Source: Pseudomonas viridiflava
GTDB lineage: Bacteria > Pseudomonadota > Gammaproteobacteria > Pseudomonadales > Pseudomonadaceae
Length of the DNA stretch: 40,314 nt
Assembly: GCF_001642795.1 (NCBI RefSeq)
Contig: NZ_LKEH01000024.1
Span: 91,624 to 131,937, forward strand
Direction: 5' to 3'
Each line of letters opens with the position of its first letter. Within the stretch, counting starts at the first letter, position 1. Positions 15,877 through 29,033 of this stretch are shown piece by piece. The notes beneath the pieces were generated by a model that saw only the letters and a list, made by a program, of their open reading frames with translations, had not been told where the DNA came from and made no database searches. A program made the translations under genes and the position numbers.

Positions 15877-18451
15877 TTCTCTACCGGTGCCAGTGTCTCT
15901 GAACGAGTACCTGGCGCATTTACCGATGAGCGACGAGCAGCGGGCCGAACTGGCCGGCTGCAAATCCTTCGCCGAGTTGCACGAACGCCTTTCGGCGCAG
16001 CCATTCACCGACACTGCCGAGGCCGCACAGGCTTCGGTAGGCCGTCGCCTGACGCTGTCCACAGCCGACGAATTGCAGGACGCCGAGATGCTCGGTGTCG
16101 ATGCAAGCGGTCGCCTGTGCCTGAAGGCCACTCCACCAATCCGTCGCACCAAGGTCGTTCCCGAGCCGTGGCGCACCAACATTCTGGTGCGCGGCTGGCG
16201 TCGGCTGACCGGCAAGACCAATCCGCCGAAGCCTGAGCACGACGATCTGCCACGCGACCTGCCCAAGTCGCGCTGGCGCACGGTCGGCTCGATCCGTCGT
16301 TATATCCTGCTGGTTCTTATGCTGGGTCAGACGATCGTGGCTGGCTGGTACATGAAAGGCATTCTGCCGTATCAGGGCTGGTCGCTGGTTTCGCTGGACG
16401 AAATCACGCGCCAGACGTTCGTGCAGACTGCTTTGCAGGTCATGCCTTACGCCTTGCAGACCAGCATCCTGTTGCTGTTCGGGATTCTGTTCTGCTGGGT
16501 ATCGGCCGGTTTCTGGACCGCGCTGATGGGTTTCCTGGAATTGCTGACCGGTCGCGACAAGTACCGCATCTCCGGTGCCAGCGCAGGTAACGAGCCGATT
16601 GAAGTCGGCGCGCGTACCGCACTGGTCATGCCGATCTGCAACGAAGACGTGCCTCGTGTGTTCGCCGGTCTGCGTGCGACCTTCGAGTCGGTCGCGGCCA
16701 CGGGTGACCTGGATCGCTTCGACTTCTTCGTCCTCAGCGATACCAATGACACCGACATCGCCGTTGCCGAGCAGCAAGCCTGGCTCGACGTGTGCCGTGA
16801 AGCCGGTGGTTTCGGCAAGATTTTCTATCGTCGTCGTCGCCGTCGCGTCAAACGCAAGAGCGGCAACCTCGATGACTTCTGCCGTCGCTGGGGTGGTGAA
16901 TACCGCTACATGGTCGTGCTCGACGCCGACAGCGTCATGAGCGGCGAGTGTCTGACCAGTCTGGTTCGCCTGATGGAAGCCACGCCGGACGCCGGTATCA
17001 TCCAGACCGCGCCACGTGCCTCTGGCATGGACACGCTGTATGCGCGCATGCAGCAGTTCGCCACACGTGTCTATGGTCCGCTGTTCACTGCCGGTCTGCA
17101 CTTCTGGCAGCTGGGTGAATCCCACTACTGGGGTCACAACGCGATCATCCGCATGAAGCCTTTTATCGAGCACTGCGCACTGGCGCCGTTGCCGGGTAAG
17201 GGGGCCTTCGCCGGTGCGATCCTGTCTCACGACTTCGTCGAAGCTGCGCTTATGCGCCGTGCCGGCTGGGGCGTCTGGATTGCCTACGATCTGCCGGGCA
17301 GCTACGAAGAGTTGCCACCCAACCTGCTCGACGAACTCAAGCGTGACCGCCGCTGGTGCCACGGCAACCTGATGAACTTCAGGCTGTTCCTGGTCAAGGG
17401 CATGCACCCCGTTCACCGTGCGGTGTTCCTGACAGGCGTGATGTCTTACCTGTCGGCGCCGTTGTGGTTCTTCTTCCTGGTGCTGTCCACTGCCTTGCTG
17501 GCCGTGAACACGCTGATGGAGCCGACCTACTTCCTTGAACCGCGTCAGCTGTATCCGCTGTGGCCACAATGGCACCCGGAAAAAGCCGTTGCGCTGTTCT
17601 CGACCACCATCGTCCTGTTGTTCCTGCCCAAACTGCTCAGCGTCATTCTGATCTGGGCCAAGGGCGCGAAGGGCTATGGCGGCAAGTTCAAGGTCACCAT
17701 CTCGATGCTGTTGGAAATGTTGTTCTCGGTGCTGCTGGCGCCGGTTCGCATGCTGTTCCACACCCGCTTCGTACTGGCCGCTTTCCTGGGCTGGGCAGCG
17801 ACCTGGAACTCCCCACAGCGCGACGATGACTCCACGCCATGGATCGAAGCGGTCAAACGTCACGGTCCTCAGACGCTGCTGGGCGCTTGCTGGGCCGCTC
17901 TGGTGTTCTCGCTGAACCCGAGCTTTCTCTGGTGGCTGGCGCCGATCGTGGTCTCGCTGATGCTGTCGATTCCGGTGTCGGTGATTTCCAGCCGTACCGG
18001 TCTGGGTCTCAAGGCGCGCGACGAGAAGTTCTTCCTGATTCCGGAAGAGTTCGAGCCGCCGCAGGAACTGATCTCTACCGATCAGTACACCCACGAGAAC
18101 CGCTGGCATGCGCTGAAGGAAGGCTTTATTCGCGCCGTGGTTGATCCACAGCAGAATGCCTTGGCCTGTGCACTGGCAACGTCGCGTCACAAGCAGGCCA
18201 GGCCGATCGAAGTGGTCCGTATGGAGCGCGTCGAGCATGCATTGAAGGTCGGTCCGGACAAACTTGGCAATCATGAGCGTCTGATGTTGCTGAGTGATCC
18301 GGTTGCCCTGGGGCGTCTGCACGAGCTGGTGTGGAGCGGTGGCCATGAAGAATGGCTGGCAGCGTGGAGAGCTTCCATTGCAGCTGACCCTCATGCGCCG
18401 TTGCTGCCATTGCAGCCGCTGAAACCTGAGGTACAACCGGTTCTAGCCTGA
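15869..18451 (+). CDS. opgH: Glucans biosynthesis glucosyltransferase H
   Basis: OpgH (MdoH) is the inner-membrane family-2 glycosyltransferase that polymerises glucose from UDP-glucose and exports the chain for periplasmic glucans. The 860-residue protein has an N-terminal cytoplasmic region, two membrane helices at roughly residues 145-235, a cytoplasmic catalytic domain with the DAD metal site at Asp352-Asp354 and the RRWCHGN acceptor/processivity motif, then several more membrane helices (about residues 515-710) and a cytoplasmic tail. Its ATG overlaps the opgG stop by 8 bases, indicating translational coupling. A strong terminator follows 15 bases after the stop. Confidence 0.97.
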   Translation: MSNSLPVPVSLNEYLAHLPMSDEQRAELAGCKSFAELHERLSAQPFTDTAEAAQASVGRRLTLSTADELQDAEMLGVDASGRLCLKATPPIRRTKVVPEPWRTNILVRGWRRLTGKTNPPKPEHDDLPRDLPKSRWRTVGSIRRYILLVLMLGQTIVAGWYMKGILPYQGWSLVSLDEITRQTFVQTALQVMPYALQTSILLLFGILFCWVSAGFWTALMGFLELLTGRDKYRISGASAGNEPIEVGARTALVMPICNEDVPRVFAGLRATFESVAATGDLDRFDFFVLSDTNDTDIAVAEQQAWLDVCREAGGFGKIFYRRRRRRVKRKSGNLDDFCRRWGGEYRYMVVLDADSVMSGECLTSLVRLMEATPDAGIIQTAPRASGMDTLYARMQQFATRVYGPLFTAGLHFWQLGESHYWGHNAIIRMKPFIEHCALAPLPGKGAFAGAILSHDFVEAALMRRAGWGVWIAYDLPGSYEELPPNLLDELKRDRRWCHGNLMNFRLFLVKGMHPVHRAVFLTGVMSYLSAPLWFFFLVLSTALLAVNTLMEPTYFLEPRQLYPLWPQWHPEKAVALFSTTIVLLFLPKLLSVILIWAKGAKGYGGKFKVTISMLLEMLFSVLLAPVRMLFHTRFVLAAFLGWAATWNSPQRDDDSTPWIEAVKRHGPQTLLGACWAALVFSLNPSFLWWLAPIVVSLMLSIPVSVISSRTGLGLKARDEKFFLIPEEFEPPQELISTDQYTHENRWHALKEGFIRAVVDPQQNALACALATSRHKQARPIEVVRMERVEHALKVGPDKLGNHERLMLLSDPVALGRLHELVWSGGHEEWLAAWRASIAADPHAPLLPLQPLKPEVQPVLA

Positions 18452-18466
18452 TCGCCACCCGGTTTG

Positions 18467-18502
18467 AAAAAGCCCCTGAAGTGCTGCTTCAGGGGCTTTT
18501 TT
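18467..18502 (+). terminator. Rho-independent terminator of the opgGH operon
   Basis: The stem AGCCCCTGAAG (18471-18481) pairs with CTTCAGGGGCT (18487-18497) over the loop TGCTG. It is extended by an A run on the left and followed by a run of six T in total. It is a textbook intrinsic terminator, usable in both directions, and also lies beyond the stop of the convergent chemoreceptor gene. Confidence 0.93.
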
Positions 18503-18529
18503 ATGCTCGCCCGACTCACGACCGCGCAA

Positions 18530-18752
18530 GTGACGCGGAGCGTCACAGGCTGCATACCCACGCGGAGCATGGGCACGATCAGTGTGCTCAAGGCCTGTGA
18601 TCGTTCCTACGACGCTCCGCGTCCGGCCGTGGAGTGACGCGGTGCGTCACGGCTGCATGCGCACGCGGAGCATGGGCACGATCAGTGTGCTCAAGGCCGT
18701 GATCGCTCCCACGCTCCGCGTGGTAACGCCTCTCAGGACGCTCCGCGTCCGG
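18530..18752. repeat. Tandem REP array, two ~104-base copies
   Basis: Copy one begins at 18530 with palindrome GTGACGC-GGA-GCGTCAC. Copy two begins at 18634 with GTGACGC-GGT-GCGTCAC, a period of 104 bases. Each copy then contains ACGCGGAGCATGGGCACGA followed by TCAGTGTGCTCAAGGC, and a GACGCTCCGCGTCCGG palindrome occurs in copy one near 18611 and after copy two near 18738. It fills the 313-base gap between opgH and the convergent chemoreceptor. Related units recur at 40171-40223. Such arrays are typical P. syringae REP clusters. Confidence 0.88.
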
Positions 18753-18764
18753 TCTGGCAAGCGA

Positions 18765-20708
18765 TCACCCCACTCGGAATTTCCCCACCAGCGCTTTCAG
18801 GTGCGACCCCAGGCGGGCGAGTTCTACGCTGGAAGCGGCGGTTTCGTTGCTGGAGGAGGCGGTCTGTTCGGAGATGTCGCGCACGTTGATGACACTGGCA
18901 TTGATCTGCTCGGCCACGGTGCTCTGTTCTTCGCTGGCGGCGGCGATCTGTTCGTTCATCTGCTGAATGGTGGCCACGGTGCGGGTGATCTGCTCCAGCG
19001 CTCCGCCAGCCCGACGGCTGAGTTCGACGCTGCTGTCAGTCAGGCTGCGGCTGTTGTCCAGCGTGGTTGCAACCTGCTGGGTTCCGGTCTGCAGGGCCTC
19101 GATCAGCTCTTCGATTTCCTCTGTGGACTTCTGCGTCCGTTGCGCCAGACTGCGAACCTCATCGGCCACAACCGCGAAGCCACGGCCAGCCTCGCCGGCA
19201 CGTGCGGCCTCGATGGCAGCGTTAAGCGCCAGCAGGTTAGTCTGCTGTGAAACCGACTTGATCACGTCAAGAACCCCCACGATCTTGCTGCTTTCCTGCT
19301 TGAGCTGATTCATCGCCTGGGTCGAATTGACGACTTCGCGGGCCAATTGCTCGATCTGAATGACGGCCTGGCCGACCACCTGATCTCCATCCCGCGCTTG
19401 TTGGTCAGCCTGGGCAGCCGATTGCGAGGCTTCTTGTGCATTGCGAGCGACCTCCTGCACCGTTGCGGTCATCTCGTTCATGGCGGTGGCGACTTGATCG
19501 GTTTCCTCCTTCTGTGTGTTGACCCCCCGGCAGGTCTGTTCGGTCACGGCCGACAGTTGCTCGGCTGCGCTGGCAATCTGCGAGACGCCGTCGCCGATGC
19601 CGCCAATCAGCTCTCGCAGGCTCAGGGTCATGGCCTGCATGCTGTTCTGCAGTTGCCCCAACTCGTCGCGGCGTCCGGTTTCAAGGTCCTTGCTCAAATC
19701 ACCCTGGGCGATCCGGGCGGCAGCGATCAGCGTCTGACGCAAAGGCTCGGTAATCTGCCGAGTCATGATCCAGGCGGCCAGCAGGCCGACCAGCAAGGCC
19801 AGTGCAGCAACGCCGGACAGGGTTTTTCTTGAGCTGTCCGCCTCGCTGTCGCGCCGTGTGCCTTGCAGGGTGCTTAGCTCTGCGACGGCGGTAAGCATCT
19901 TGTCACCCAGATCCTCCAGTGTTTCCTGACCTGCCTCGGTCTTGATCTGTATGGCCTTGAACCGGGTCAGCTGCTCCCGATACTGCTGCAAGGCCTCGTT
20001 GGCAGGCACCAACGCCTGAATATTTTCATCTGCCTGGTCCTGAGAGATTTGCTGCATTTCCTTGAGCGCTTCATCAATTGCGGTCACAGCTGCGCTCTCA
20101 TCAGCCTCCTTGCCGGTGAAGGTGTAGGCCTGCACCTGATAACGGGCAATCTGAATCTGATGCTTGAGTTGCGAGAGGTTGGTGAACTCGTCCATCCGCT
20201 CACCATTGTCCTGCTCCTGACTGACCGCCTTCAACACTTCCGCTTCCACCTGCGCTACGGCTTTTACGGCTTGCTCGGATTTCTGATCAAGCCGGGCGCG
20301 CATCTGATCGCGTGCGTCACGGTCGACCCCCAGGTCGGTAAAGGTCTTTTCCATAAGGCTGATCAGTTGGCTCTGGGACTCGAGGCTGGCAAGAGCGTCA
20401 GCTTCATCGCTCTGTTTGCGCAGCGAAGCCAGGAGGGCTTCGATCTCATTGAGTCGGTCGACGACTCTGGATACGTTCTCGGGGGTGTTTTCCGTTCGGG
20501 CGACGATCCGCTCGGTGCGCAAGTCCTTGGTCAGGCTATTGAGCCGATCAATAGCGGAGAGCGATTCTGAACGATCGATCATCTTGTCCAGGCCATGCCA
20601 GCCGGTCAGCGTGATCGCCAGCGTCAACAGCAGTACCAGACCGAAACCGAGTGCCAGTTTGAGTTTGACGCTCAGGTTTCCGAGCGTGTGAGTGATCCTT
20701 CCAGGCAT
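18765..20708 (-). CDS. Methyl-accepting chemotaxis protein with HBM-type sensor
   Basis: A 647-residue transmembrane chemoreceptor. The first membrane helix is at about residues 19-41. A long all-helical periplasmic region (about 42-285) resembles the HBM (helical bimodular) domain of P. putida McpS. The second helix is at about 290-312. A HAMP domain and the cytoplasmic signalling hairpin follow, with the invariant tip [20 protein letters not shown] and [16 protein letters not shown]. McpS-type HBM receptors bind TCA-cycle acids, but the ligand here is not readable from sequence. AGGAG lies 7 bases before the ATG. It is followed upstream by a paralogue in the same direction, an apparent tandem duplication. 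Confidence 0.93.
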   Translation of the reverse strand: MPGRITHTLGNLSVKLKLALGFGLVLLLTLAITLTGWHGLDKMIDRSESLSAIDRLNSLTKDLRTERIVARTENTPENVSRVVDRLNEIEALLASLRKQSDEADALASLESQSQLISLMEKTFTDLGVDRDARDQMRARLDQKSEQAVKAVAQVEAEVLKAVSQEQDNGERMDEFTNLSQLKHQIQIARYQVQAYTFTGKEADESAAVTAIDEALKEMQQISQDQADENIQALVPANEALQQYREQLTRFKAIQIKTEAGQETLEDLGDKMLTAVAELSTLQGTRRDSEADSSRKTLSGVAALALLVGLLAAWIMTRQITEPLRQTLIAAARIAQGDLSKDLETGRRDELGQLQNSMQAMTLSLRELIGGIGDGVSQIASAAEQLSAVTEQTCRGVNTQKEETDQVATAMNEMTATVQEVARNAQEASQSAAQADQQARDGDQVVGQAVIQIEQLAREVVNSTQAMNQLKQESSKIVGVLDVIKSVSQQTNLLALNAAIEAARAGEAGRGFAVVADEVRSLAQRTQKSTEEIEELIEALQTGTQQVATTLDNSRSLTDSSVELSRRAGGALEQITRTVATIQQMNEQIAAASEEQSTVAEQINASVINVRDISEQTASSSNETAASSVELARLGSHLKALVGKFRVG

Positions 20709-20915
20709 TGAAATGCTCCTGCGGTATGCGAACGAAACCAGATTCTGAACAGCACAGAACCTGCGTTATGAACGCATCGGCGAAGAGTTGAATCGCGTGA
20801 CCTGAACAGGTCGTAGGAGATTTCCGAGTGGATCGGGACAGTGACGGGCGTCACGCAATGACAAGGCAGGGCATCTCCGCACCGTTCAACGGGCGCGGAA
20901 ATGGCCTCGGTGCAA
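20709..20915. other. Intergenic region between the two chemoreceptors
   Basis: No gene is present. A small perfect palindrome, GTGACG-GG-CGTCAC, lies at 20841-20854; its arms resemble the REP core GTGACGC..GCGTCAC seen at 18530 and 40207, so it may be a degenerate REP unit. A weak FliA-like -10 (GCCGATGC on the minus strand, about 20774-20781) has no good -35 partner. Confidence 0.4.
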
Positions 20916-22832
20916 TCAGACAGTAAAGCGGCTCACCAGCGTTTGCAGATGAGTACCCAGGCGCGCCAGCTCGATGCTGGATGCGGCGGTTTCTTCGCTG
21001 GCAGCGGACGTTTGTTCCGACACGTCGCGCACGTTGATGATGCTGCGGTTGATTTCTTCGGCCGTGGCGCTCTGTTGCTCGGCGGCAGCGGCGATCTGTT
21101 GGTTCATCGACTGGATGGCGGAGACGGTCTTGGTGATATTTTCCAGCGAGCCACCGGCGCGGCGCGTCAGATCGACACTGCTGGCACTCAGTTCGCGGCT
21201 GCTGTCCATTACGCTGGCCGCCTGTTGCGTCCCGCTCTGCAGGCTGACAATCAGGGCTTCGATCTCTTCGGTGGACTTCTGGGTGCGTTGCGCCAGGCTG
21301 CGCACCTCATCGGCAACCACGGCAAAGCCGCGACCGGCTTCACCGGCTCGAGCGGCCTCGATGGCGGCGTTCAAGGCCAGCAGGTTGGTCTGCTGGGCGA
21401 CGGATTTAATCACGTCCAGCACGCTGCCGATCTTCTCGCTTTCCTGCTTCAGCGCGCCCATGGCCTCGCTTGAGTTACCGACCGCCGACGCCAGACGTTC
21501 GATCTGGGCGATGGCTTCGTTGACCACGCGCTCACCTTCGCGTGCCTGCTGATCGGCCGCGACAGCCGCTTCGGACGCTTCTTCGGCGTTGCGAGCGACT
21601 TCCTGCACCGTGGCCGTCATCTCGTGCATGGCGGTCGCAACCTGATCGGTCTCGACCTTCTGGTTGTTGACGCCAGCGCTGGTCTGTTCAGTAACCGCTG
21701 ACAACTCTTCAGCCGCGCTGGCAATCTGGGTGACCCCATCGCGGATACCGCCGACCAGCTCGCGCAGGCTGACGGTCATGCGCTGGATGGTGCTTTGCAG
21801 CCTGCCCAGTTCGTCCTTACGATTCACGTTAAGGTTGCGGCTCAGGTCACCAGCGGCGACACGCTCCACCACTTCCAGGGTTTCCTGCAGTGGCGTCGTG
21901 ATCTGACGGGTAATGATCAACGCGGCCAGCACGCTGAGCAGCAGCGCCATAACGGTTGCCGCAACGATCATCATGACGGCATGGTCGCTTTCTGCGTCGC
22001 GGCTCTTGTTCTGGCGATCGATCATGTCACTGCTGGTGGCCAGCATTTTCACGCCCAGAGCTGTCATTTTTTCCAGCGCCGCCTTGCTGGCAGCCTGCGA
22101 GTCCCGGTATACGCCCACCGCTGCGCGGTAGCCTTTCAGGCCCGCGATGGCTTGTTGCAGGGCTGGCGTGAACTCTGAGGACACATCGCCTGCCAGGGTG
22201 TTGATACCGGTGACTGCGTCATCAATGGCCTGGTTGGCGTTCTTCTCGAATTCCGGCTTGCCGCTGTAGGTGTAGCCGCGAACCTGAAAGCGTGCCTGCT
22301 GGATCAGCTTGCTGACACCCACGATGCCGTTGAAGGCCAGTATGTTGTCTTCCTTGAGCAGCGCCGCTTCGATCTTGTTCGCCTGCTCCACAGCCTTGTC
22401 GGCGTTGTCGCCCATCTGGCTGCGACTGCCTTCACGGACTTCGATGGCCTTGGTCATGTCGCCGAACGACTGACGGTATTCGCGCGCCGCCTGGATCTGT
22501 CCATCGAGCAACTGAATGTTTTCCGGGGAGCGCAGCAGGTTTCTGGCGCTCTGGAGGGCGGCGTCGAGCTGGTCGAGCGTGGCTCTGACGTCGGTGGCTG
22601 TCTCTGCGTTGTACAGCGCCTCGTAGCGCATGCGGCTGATGCGCAGCTGCAGGGTCAGCTCATTGATTTCGGCAATCGCCGTTACGCGATCCCCACGATC
22701 GATCAGGGCGTCGGTGCTGAACCAGGCGGTCGTGGAGATCATCAGGGTCATGATCAGCACCAGACCGAAGCCGATGGCCAATTTCAAGCTGACACTCGCG
22801 TTGGCGAGACTTTGAGTTAACCCGCGATACAT
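20916..22832 (-). CDS. Methyl-accepting chemotaxis protein with HBM-type sensor (paralogue)
   Basis: A 638-residue chemoreceptor with the same layout as its neighbour: membrane helix at about residues 16-40, helical periplasmic sensor to about residue 285, second helix, HAMP, and signalling domain with the same tip [20 protein letters not shown] and a near-identical C-terminal half. The sensor halves differ much more, implying different ligands. The ATG at 22832 is chosen over one at 22853 because GAGGAG lies 6 bases before it and the basic residue plus membrane helix then start as in the paralogue. A strong FliA-type promoter lies upstream at 22872-22898, fitting expression with the motility regulon. 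Confidence 0.93.
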   Translation of the reverse strand: MYRGLTQSLANASVSLKLAIGFGLVLIMTLMISTTAWFSTDALIDRGDRVTAIAEINELTLQLRISRMRYEALYNAETATDVRATLDQLDAALQSARNLLRSPENIQLLDGQIQAAREYRQSFGDMTKAIEVREGSRSQMGDNADKAVEQANKIEAALLKEDNILAFNGIVGVSKLIQQARFQVRGYTYSGKPEFEKNANQAIDDAVTGINTLAGDVSSEFTPALQQAIAGLKGYRAAVGVYRDSQAASKAALEKMTALGVKMLATSSDMIDRQNKSRDAESDHAVMMIVAATVMALLLSVLAALIITRQITTPLQETLEVVERVAAGDLSRNLNVNRKDELGRLQSTIQRMTVSLRELVGGIRDGVTQIASAAEELSAVTEQTSAGVNNQKVETDQVATAMHEMTATVQEVARNAEEASEAAVAADQQAREGERVVNEAIAQIERLASAVGNSSEAMGALKQESEKIGSVLDVIKSVAQQTNLLALNAAIEAARAGEAGRGFAVVADEVRSLAQRTQKSTEEIEALIVSLQSGTQQAASVMDSSRELSASSVDLTRRAGGSLENITKTVSAIQSMNQQIAAAAEQQSATAEEINRSIINVRDVSEQTSAASEETAASSIELARLGTHLQTLVSRFTV

Positions 22833-22871
22833 GACCACTCCTCGATGACTCATTCTTGTGCGTATCCATCC

Positions 22872-22898
22872 CTATCGGCCAGCCATGACGTAACTGAA
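22872..22898 (-). promoter_or_regulatory. Sigma-28 (FliA) promoter of the chemoreceptor gene
   Basis: On the minus strand, TTCAGTTA (22898-22891) is followed after exactly 11 bases by GCCGATAG (22879-22872). The FliA consensus is TAAAGTTT, 11 bases, GCCGATAA; the -10 matches 7 of 8 and the -35 matches 5 of 8. It lies 40 bases upstream of the receptor ATG. Confidence 0.75.
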
Positions 22899-22926
22899 GC
22901 GATTGAGTTGGATGCCGCCTGTCGAA

Positions 22927-23634
22927 TCAGAACAGTCGTGCGAGGAGTGCAGTGACAGCGGTTTCAACCCGCAGAATTCGGTCGCCCAGTTGCACCGGCT
23001 GCAGGCCGGATTTGCCCAGCAGGTCGACTTCGTAGGGAATCCAGCCGCCTTCGGGGCCGATGGCGAGGGTGACCGGTTCGGTGACAGCGCGCGGGCAGTC
23101 CGGGTAGTCACCGGGATGGCCGACCAGCCCCAGAGTATTCAGCGCCAGTTGCGGCAGACGGTCTTCGACAAAGGGCTTGAAGCGCTTTTCAATTACGATT
23201 TCCGGCAGCACGCTGTCGCGGGCCTGCTCCAGCCCCAGAATCAGCTGCTCACGAATCGCGTGAGGCTCGAGAAACGGCGTTTGCCAGAAGCTTTTTTCCA
23301 CTCGGTAGCTGTTGAGCAGGATGACTTTCGGCACGCCCATGGTCGCTACAGTCTGAAAGACTCTGCGCAGCATCTTGGGGCGGGGAAGGGCTAGCAGCAG
23401 GGTAAGAGGCAGCTTGGCAGGCGGCTCGCTGGTCAGCGATACGCGCAGCTCGGCTTCACGCGGTTCAAGGCGAAGCACTTCGGCGGTGCCCAGCAGGCCA
23501 TTGACGCGACCGACCCGCATACTGTCGCCGACCTCGGCCCGATGCACTTCCTGCATGTGCGTCAGGCGACGGTCACGCAGCACCACCCGGTCGGCCGCAA
23601 TAAAGTCGGCCTCTTCGAGAAGCAGCAGGTTCAC
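22927..23634 (-). CDS. rsmE: 16S rRNA (uracil-1498-N3)-methyltransferase
   Basis: RsmE methylates U1498 of 16S rRNA using S-adenosylmethionine. The 235-residue protein has the SPOUT-class knot motifs: AIGPEGGW (Gly193-Trp198) and [11 protein letters not shown] near the C-terminus, plus the N-terminal PUA-like part with [15 protein letters not shown]. The start is GTG at 23634, overlapping the tatC stop by 3 bases (GTGA), which suggests translational coupling as the last gene of the ubiE-to-rsmE operon. Confidence 0.96.
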   Translation of the reverse strand: MNLLLLEEADFIAADRVVLRDRRLTHMQEVHRAEVGDSMRVGRVNGLLGTAEVLRLEPREAELRVSLTSEPPAKLPLTLLLALPRPKMLRRVFQTVATMGVPKVILLNSYRVEKSFWQTPFLEPHAIREQLILGLEQARDSVLPEIVIEKRFKPFVEDRLPQLALNTLGLVGHPGDYPDCPRAVTEPVTLAIGPEGGWIPYEVDLLGKSGLQPVQLGDRILRVETAVTALLARLF

Positions 23635-24431
23635 GGCTGAGTCGCGGGCGGCTGGTCTTGCTTGTCGGCTTCCTGTTCTTCATCGTCCGGGTGCTCACCG
23701 CGTTTCTTGATGAGTCCGCTGCACAGCACGCCCAGTTCGAACAGCAGCCACATCGGCACGGCCAGCAGGGTCTGCGAGAAGATGTCAGGCGGGGTGAGGA
23801 TCATGCCGACCACGAAACAGCCGATGACCACGTACGGGCGGATCTTCTTCAGGTACTTCACATCGACAATGCCGATCCAGACCAGCAGCACCACGGCCAC
23901 GGGAATCTCGAACGCCACGCCGAAGGCGAAGAACAGCGTCATCACGAAGTCGAGGTAACTGGCGATGTCGGTCATCATCGACACGCCTTCCGGCGTCACG
24001 CTGGCGAAGAAGTGGAAGATCAGCGGGAAAACCAGGAAGTAGGCGAATGCCATGCCTGCGTAGAACAGGATGATGCTCGACACCAGCAACGGAATCGCCA
24101 CGCGCTTCTCATGCTTGTACAGGCCAGGCGCGATGAAGCCCCAGATCTGATGCAGGATGACCGGCATGGACAGGAACAGCGCCACCATCATGGTCAGCTT
24201 GAACGGCGTGATGAACGGCGAGGCCACGTCGGTGGCGATCATCGTCGCGCCTTCCGGCAGATAGACCCGCAGCGGCGCGGACACGAGCGTGTAGATCTTC
24301 TGCGTGAAGTAAAACAGACCGGCAAAGATCAGAAACACTGCGGCAACGCAGCGCAGTAGGCGTGTACGCAGCTCGGTGAGGTGCGAGATCAGCGGCATTT
24401 GCTGATCGTTTTCCGGGGTATCTGCGCTCAT
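23631..24431 (-). CDS. tatC: Sec-independent protein translocase TatC
   Basis: TatC is the polytopic inner-membrane receptor of the twin-arginine pathway, which exports folded proteins. The 266-residue protein shows six membrane helices. The N-terminal [13 protein letters not shown] motif and the loop region [19 protein letters not shown] (here [15 protein letters not shown]), both used for signal-peptide recognition, are intact. The C-terminal tail is acidic and Gln-rich. The ATG overlaps the tatB stop (ATGA), and the stop overlaps the rsmE start. Confidence 0.97.
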   Translation of the reverse strand: MSADTPENDQQMPLISHLTELRTRLLRCVAAVFLIFAGLFYFTQKIYTLVSAPLRVYLPEGATMIATDVASPFITPFKLTMMVALFLSMPVILHQIWGFIAPGLYKHEKRVAIPLLVSSIILFYAGMAFAYFLVFPLIFHFFASVTPEGVSMMTDIASYLDFVMTLFFAFGVAFEIPVAVVLLVWIGIVDVKYLKKIRPYVVIGCFVVGMILTPPDIFSQTLLAVPMWLLFELGVLCSGLIKKRGEHPDDEEQEADKQDQPPATQP

Positions 24432-24883
24432 GGGGCTCGCGGTGGCAATGACGAATCGTGGGCGGGAGAGGGCGTGACGTCCGGTGTCGTGTCGGCGGCA
24501 GGTTTCGCGGTTTTCTCGAGCGTCAGCGGTGCCTTGTGGGCAGGCTCTGCCGGGCCGATCTCGTGATGCGATGCTGGCTGGGCAGCCTGCGGCGCGGTCG
24601 GCGGAACGATCGGCTCGTAGGCCACTTCAGGGTGCTGTTGCTGAGCGAACATTTTGCGCGCTTCATCTTCCAGCGAAAGAATGTGCTCGTTGTGCAACTG
24701 CCGACGGATTTCGTCGGCACCGATTTCACGTTCAACTTCCTGTTTGATCGCATTGAAGCTGCGCTTCAGTCGGCCTATCCACAGGCCTGCGGTGCGCGCT
24801 GCGCCGGGCAGTCGCTCGGGGCCGAGCACCAGCAGGGCCACGAGGCCGATCAACAGCAATTCAGAGAAGCTGATACCGAACAT
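24428..24883 (-). CDS. tatB: Sec-independent protein translocase TatB
   Basis: TatB pairs with TatC in the substrate-binding complex. The 151-residue protein begins [20 protein letters not shown] with the conserved Glu in the membrane helix, the GPERLP hinge, then an amphipathic helix (about residues 25-60) and an Ala/Pro-rich tail. The ATG at 24883 is chosen although the frame is open 18 codons further upstream, because this start gives the universal MFxI/IGxSE-type N-terminus; the longer version would overlap tatA. tatA lies 4 bases upstream and tatC overlaps downstream. Confidence 0.95.
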   Translation of the reverse strand: MFGISFSELLLIGLVALLVLGPERLPGAARTAGLWIGRLKRSFNAIKQEVEREIGADEIRRQLHNEHILSLEDEARKMFAQQQHPEVAYEPIVPPTAPQAAQPASHHEIGPAEPAHKAPLTLEKTAKPAADTTPDVTPSPAHDSSLPPRAP

Positions 24884-24887
24884 GGTC

Positions 24888-25181
24888 TTAAACCTGGTCT
24901 TTGCGGGTCGGCTCTTCGACTTTGTGCGCCTGCGCATCGATGGTATGCGGCTGGTTCAGAGGCGAGCCCTGAGGCGCGGTATACGGTTGTTGAGTCTGAG
25001 GTTGAGGCTGTGGTTGCGCAGAAGCTTGATCAGCGTTTTTTTCGTCGTCGTTCATGGCCTTGCGAAAGCCCTTGATCGATTCGCCGACATCAGTGCCCAG
25101 ACCCTTGAGTTTCTTGGTACCGAAAACCAGTACCACGACGATCAGGATGACGATCCAGTGTTTCCAGTCAAAAATACCCAT
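24888..25181 (-). CDS. tatA: Sec-independent protein translocase TatA
   Basis: TatA forms the pore-like assembly of the Tat system. The 97-residue protein has the typical N-terminal membrane helix (residues 6-20, [14 protein letters not shown]), the [12 protein letters not shown] hinge and the amphipathic helix [12 protein letters not shown] long Gln/Pro-rich polar tail follows. It begins the tatABC segment, 47 bases after hisE and 4 before tatB. Confidence 0.96.
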   Translation of the reverse strand: MGIFDWKHWIVILIVVVLVFGTKKLKGLGTDVGESIKGFRKAMNDDEKNADQASAQPQPQPQTQQPYTAPQGSPLNQPHTIDAQAHKVEEPTRKDQV

Positions 25182-25228
25182 GAAACAGTCCTCGTAGAAG
25201 ATTCTTCAAGCTCGAAAGGGGAAGGCAG

Positions 25229-25561
25229 TCAGTCTGCTGTGCGGGCGGCTTTTTCCGCATGACCGGACAGCCCGAACCGGCGGTCCAGTTCATCGAGCAC
25301 GGCCTGTGGATGCTGACCCAGTGCCGCAAGCATGACCATGCTGTGGAACCACAGGTCAGCCGTTTCATAAATCACGTCGCTGCAATCACCGCTGACGGCA
25401 GCGTCTTTGGCGGCAATGATGGTTTCAACCGATTCCTCGCCAAGTTTTTCCAGAATCTTGTTCAAACCCTTGTGATACAGGCTGGCGACATAGGAACTGT
25501 CGGCAGCGGCATCCTTGCGTGATTCCAGCACCTCGGCCAGGCGGGACAGCGTATCAGTCAT
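25229..25561 (-). CDS. hisE: Phosphoribosyl-ATP pyrophosphatase
   Basis: HisE hydrolyses phosphoribosyl-ATP to phosphoribosyl-AMP, the second step of histidine synthesis. The 110-residue protein has the family helices, including [21 protein letters not shown] with the EExxE-type metal site and [14 protein letters not shown]. The ATG at 25561 gives the usual [12 protein letters not shown] start; an in-frame TTG at 25567 would overlap the hisI stop. hisI lies directly upstream, and the two act on consecutive intermediates; in enteric bacteria they are fused, here they are separate. Confidence 0.96.
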   Translation of the reverse strand: MTDTLSRLAEVLESRKDAAADSSYVASLYHKGLNKILEKLGEESVETIIAAKDAAVSGDCSDVIYETADLWFHSMVMLAALGQHPQAVLDELDRRFGLSGHAEKAARTAD

Positions 25562-25563
25562 GT

Positions 25564-25956
25564 TCAATGGCCTGCATGGTAAATAGCATCAGGATCTTTC
25601 AAGACCGGGTCGACGGTCTTCCAGCCTGAATTTTCATACACTCGGTAGAAGCAACTTTCACGGCCAGTGTGGCACGCGATGCCGCCGATCTGCTCGACCA
25701 TCAGGATGACGACGTCGGCATCACAGTCCAGGCGCAGTTCATGCAGTTTTTGCACATGACCCGATTCTTCACCTTTGCGCCAGAGTTTGCCACGCGAACG
25801 CGACCAATAGATTGCACGATTCTCGGACGCCGTCAGGCTCAGGGCCTCGCGGTTCATCCAGGCCATCATCAGTACGCGACCGGTCTTGTGGTCCTGAGCG
25901 ATTGCAGGCACCAGACCGTCGCTGTTCCAGTGAATCTCGTCCAGCCAGTCTTTCAT
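25564..25956 (-). CDS. hisI: Phosphoribosyl-AMP cyclohydrolase
   Basis: HisI opens the adenine ring of phosphoribosyl-AMP, the third step of histidine synthesis. The 130-residue protein carries the cysteine metal sites in LDCDADVV and [15 protein letters not shown], and the [18 protein letters not shown] substrate loop. The ATG at 25956 is chosen over a longer frame from 26013 because GGAG lies 5 bases before it and [10 protein letters not shown] is the family start. It sits between ubiB and hisE in the operon. Confidence 0.97.
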   Translation of the reverse strand: MKDWLDEIHWNSDGLVPAIAQDHKTGRVLMMAWMNREALSLTASENRAIYWSRSRGKLWRKGEESGHVQKLHELRLDCDADVVILMVEQIGGIACHTGRESCFYRVYENSGWKTVDPVLKDPDAIYHAGH

Positions 25957-26023
25957 ATCTACTCCGGCAGCCGGACTTGAGGCCCGGCGGGTTGAACAGT
26001 GTGCCAGCGCCATGCGCTGCTGG

Positions 26024-28262
<2,239 letters not shown>

Positions 28263-28263
<1 letters not shown>

Positions 28264-29033
28264 TACGGTTTGATACCGCGGTGCAGGGCGACGATACCCG
28301 AGGTCATGTTGTGATAGGTCACGCGGTCAAAACCGGCTTCTACCATCATCGACTTCAGGGTTTCCTGATTGGGGTGCATGCGAATCGACTCGGCCAGGTA
28401 GCGGTAGCTTTCCGAATCGTTGGTCACCAGCTTGCCCATGAACGGCATGAACGCGAAGGAATAGGCGTCGTAGGCCTTGGACATCAGCTTGTTGGTCGGC
28501 TTGGAAAACTCCAGCACCAGCAGGCGACCGCCGGGCTTGAGCACGCGCAGCATGGAACGCAGGGCGTCTTCCTTGTGCGTCACGTTGCGCAGGCCGAAGG
28601 CGATGGTCACACAGTCGAAATGGTTGTCCGGGAACGGCAACTTTTCAGCGTCGGCCTGGACGAATTCCACATTGCCGGCAACGCCCAGGTCGAGCAGTCG
28701 GTCGCGGCCGACCTTCAGCATCGAGGCGTTGATGTCGGCCAGTACCACGTGGCCGGTCGGGCCGACGAGGCTGGAGAACTTGCGGGTCAGGTCGCCCGTG
28801 CCGCCCGCGATGTCGAGCACGCGGTTGCCGGTACGAACGCCCGAGAGTTCGATGGCAAAGCGTTTCCAGAGCCTGTGCATGCCGCCGGACAGCAGGTCAT
28901 TCATCAGGTCGTACTTGGCCGCTACCGAGTGGAATACCTCAGCGACTTTTTCTGCCTTCTGGCTTTCCGGTACATTTTTGTAACCGAAGTGAGTCGTAGG
29001 TTCGGCATCGCTGCCTTTGCGCTGATCGTTCAT
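28263..29033 (-). CDS. ubiE: Ubiquinone/menaquinone C-methyltransferase UbiE
   Basis: UbiE adds the C-methyl group in ubiquinone synthesis using S-adenosylmethionine. The 256-residue protein contains the nucleotide-binding motif [11 protein letters not shown] (residues 72-82), the signature [18 protein letters not shown], and the second signature [17 protein letters not shown]. It is the first gene of the ubiEJB-hisIE-tatABC-rsmE operon, divergent from the PHA-system gene at 29178. Confidence 0.97.

Noticed and set aside
13591..16281. Very long open frame on the minus strand (896 codons) opposite opgG and the start of opgH
   Set aside because: It lies antisense to genes with clear family motifs and has no recognisable domain; high-GC codon bias keeps the antisense frame open.
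15920..18436. 838-codon open frame antisense to opgH
   Set aside because: No signal, domain or ribosome-binding site; mirror of the OpgH reading frame.
18530..18752. CRISPR array considered for the regularly spaced repeats
   Set aside because: Only two long copies, spacers are themselves repeated and palindromic, and no cas gene is nearby; they are REP units.
18582..19250. Plus-strand frame starting in the REP array and running opposite the chemoreceptor
   Set aside because: The N-terminal part is translated REP sequence, the kind that yields spurious predicted proteins in P. syringae; the rest is antisense to the receptor.
20774..20800. FliA promoter before the first chemoreceptor
   Set aside because: GCCGATGC matches 6 of 8 of the -10, but the sequence 11 bases upstream matches the -35 at only 3 of 8.
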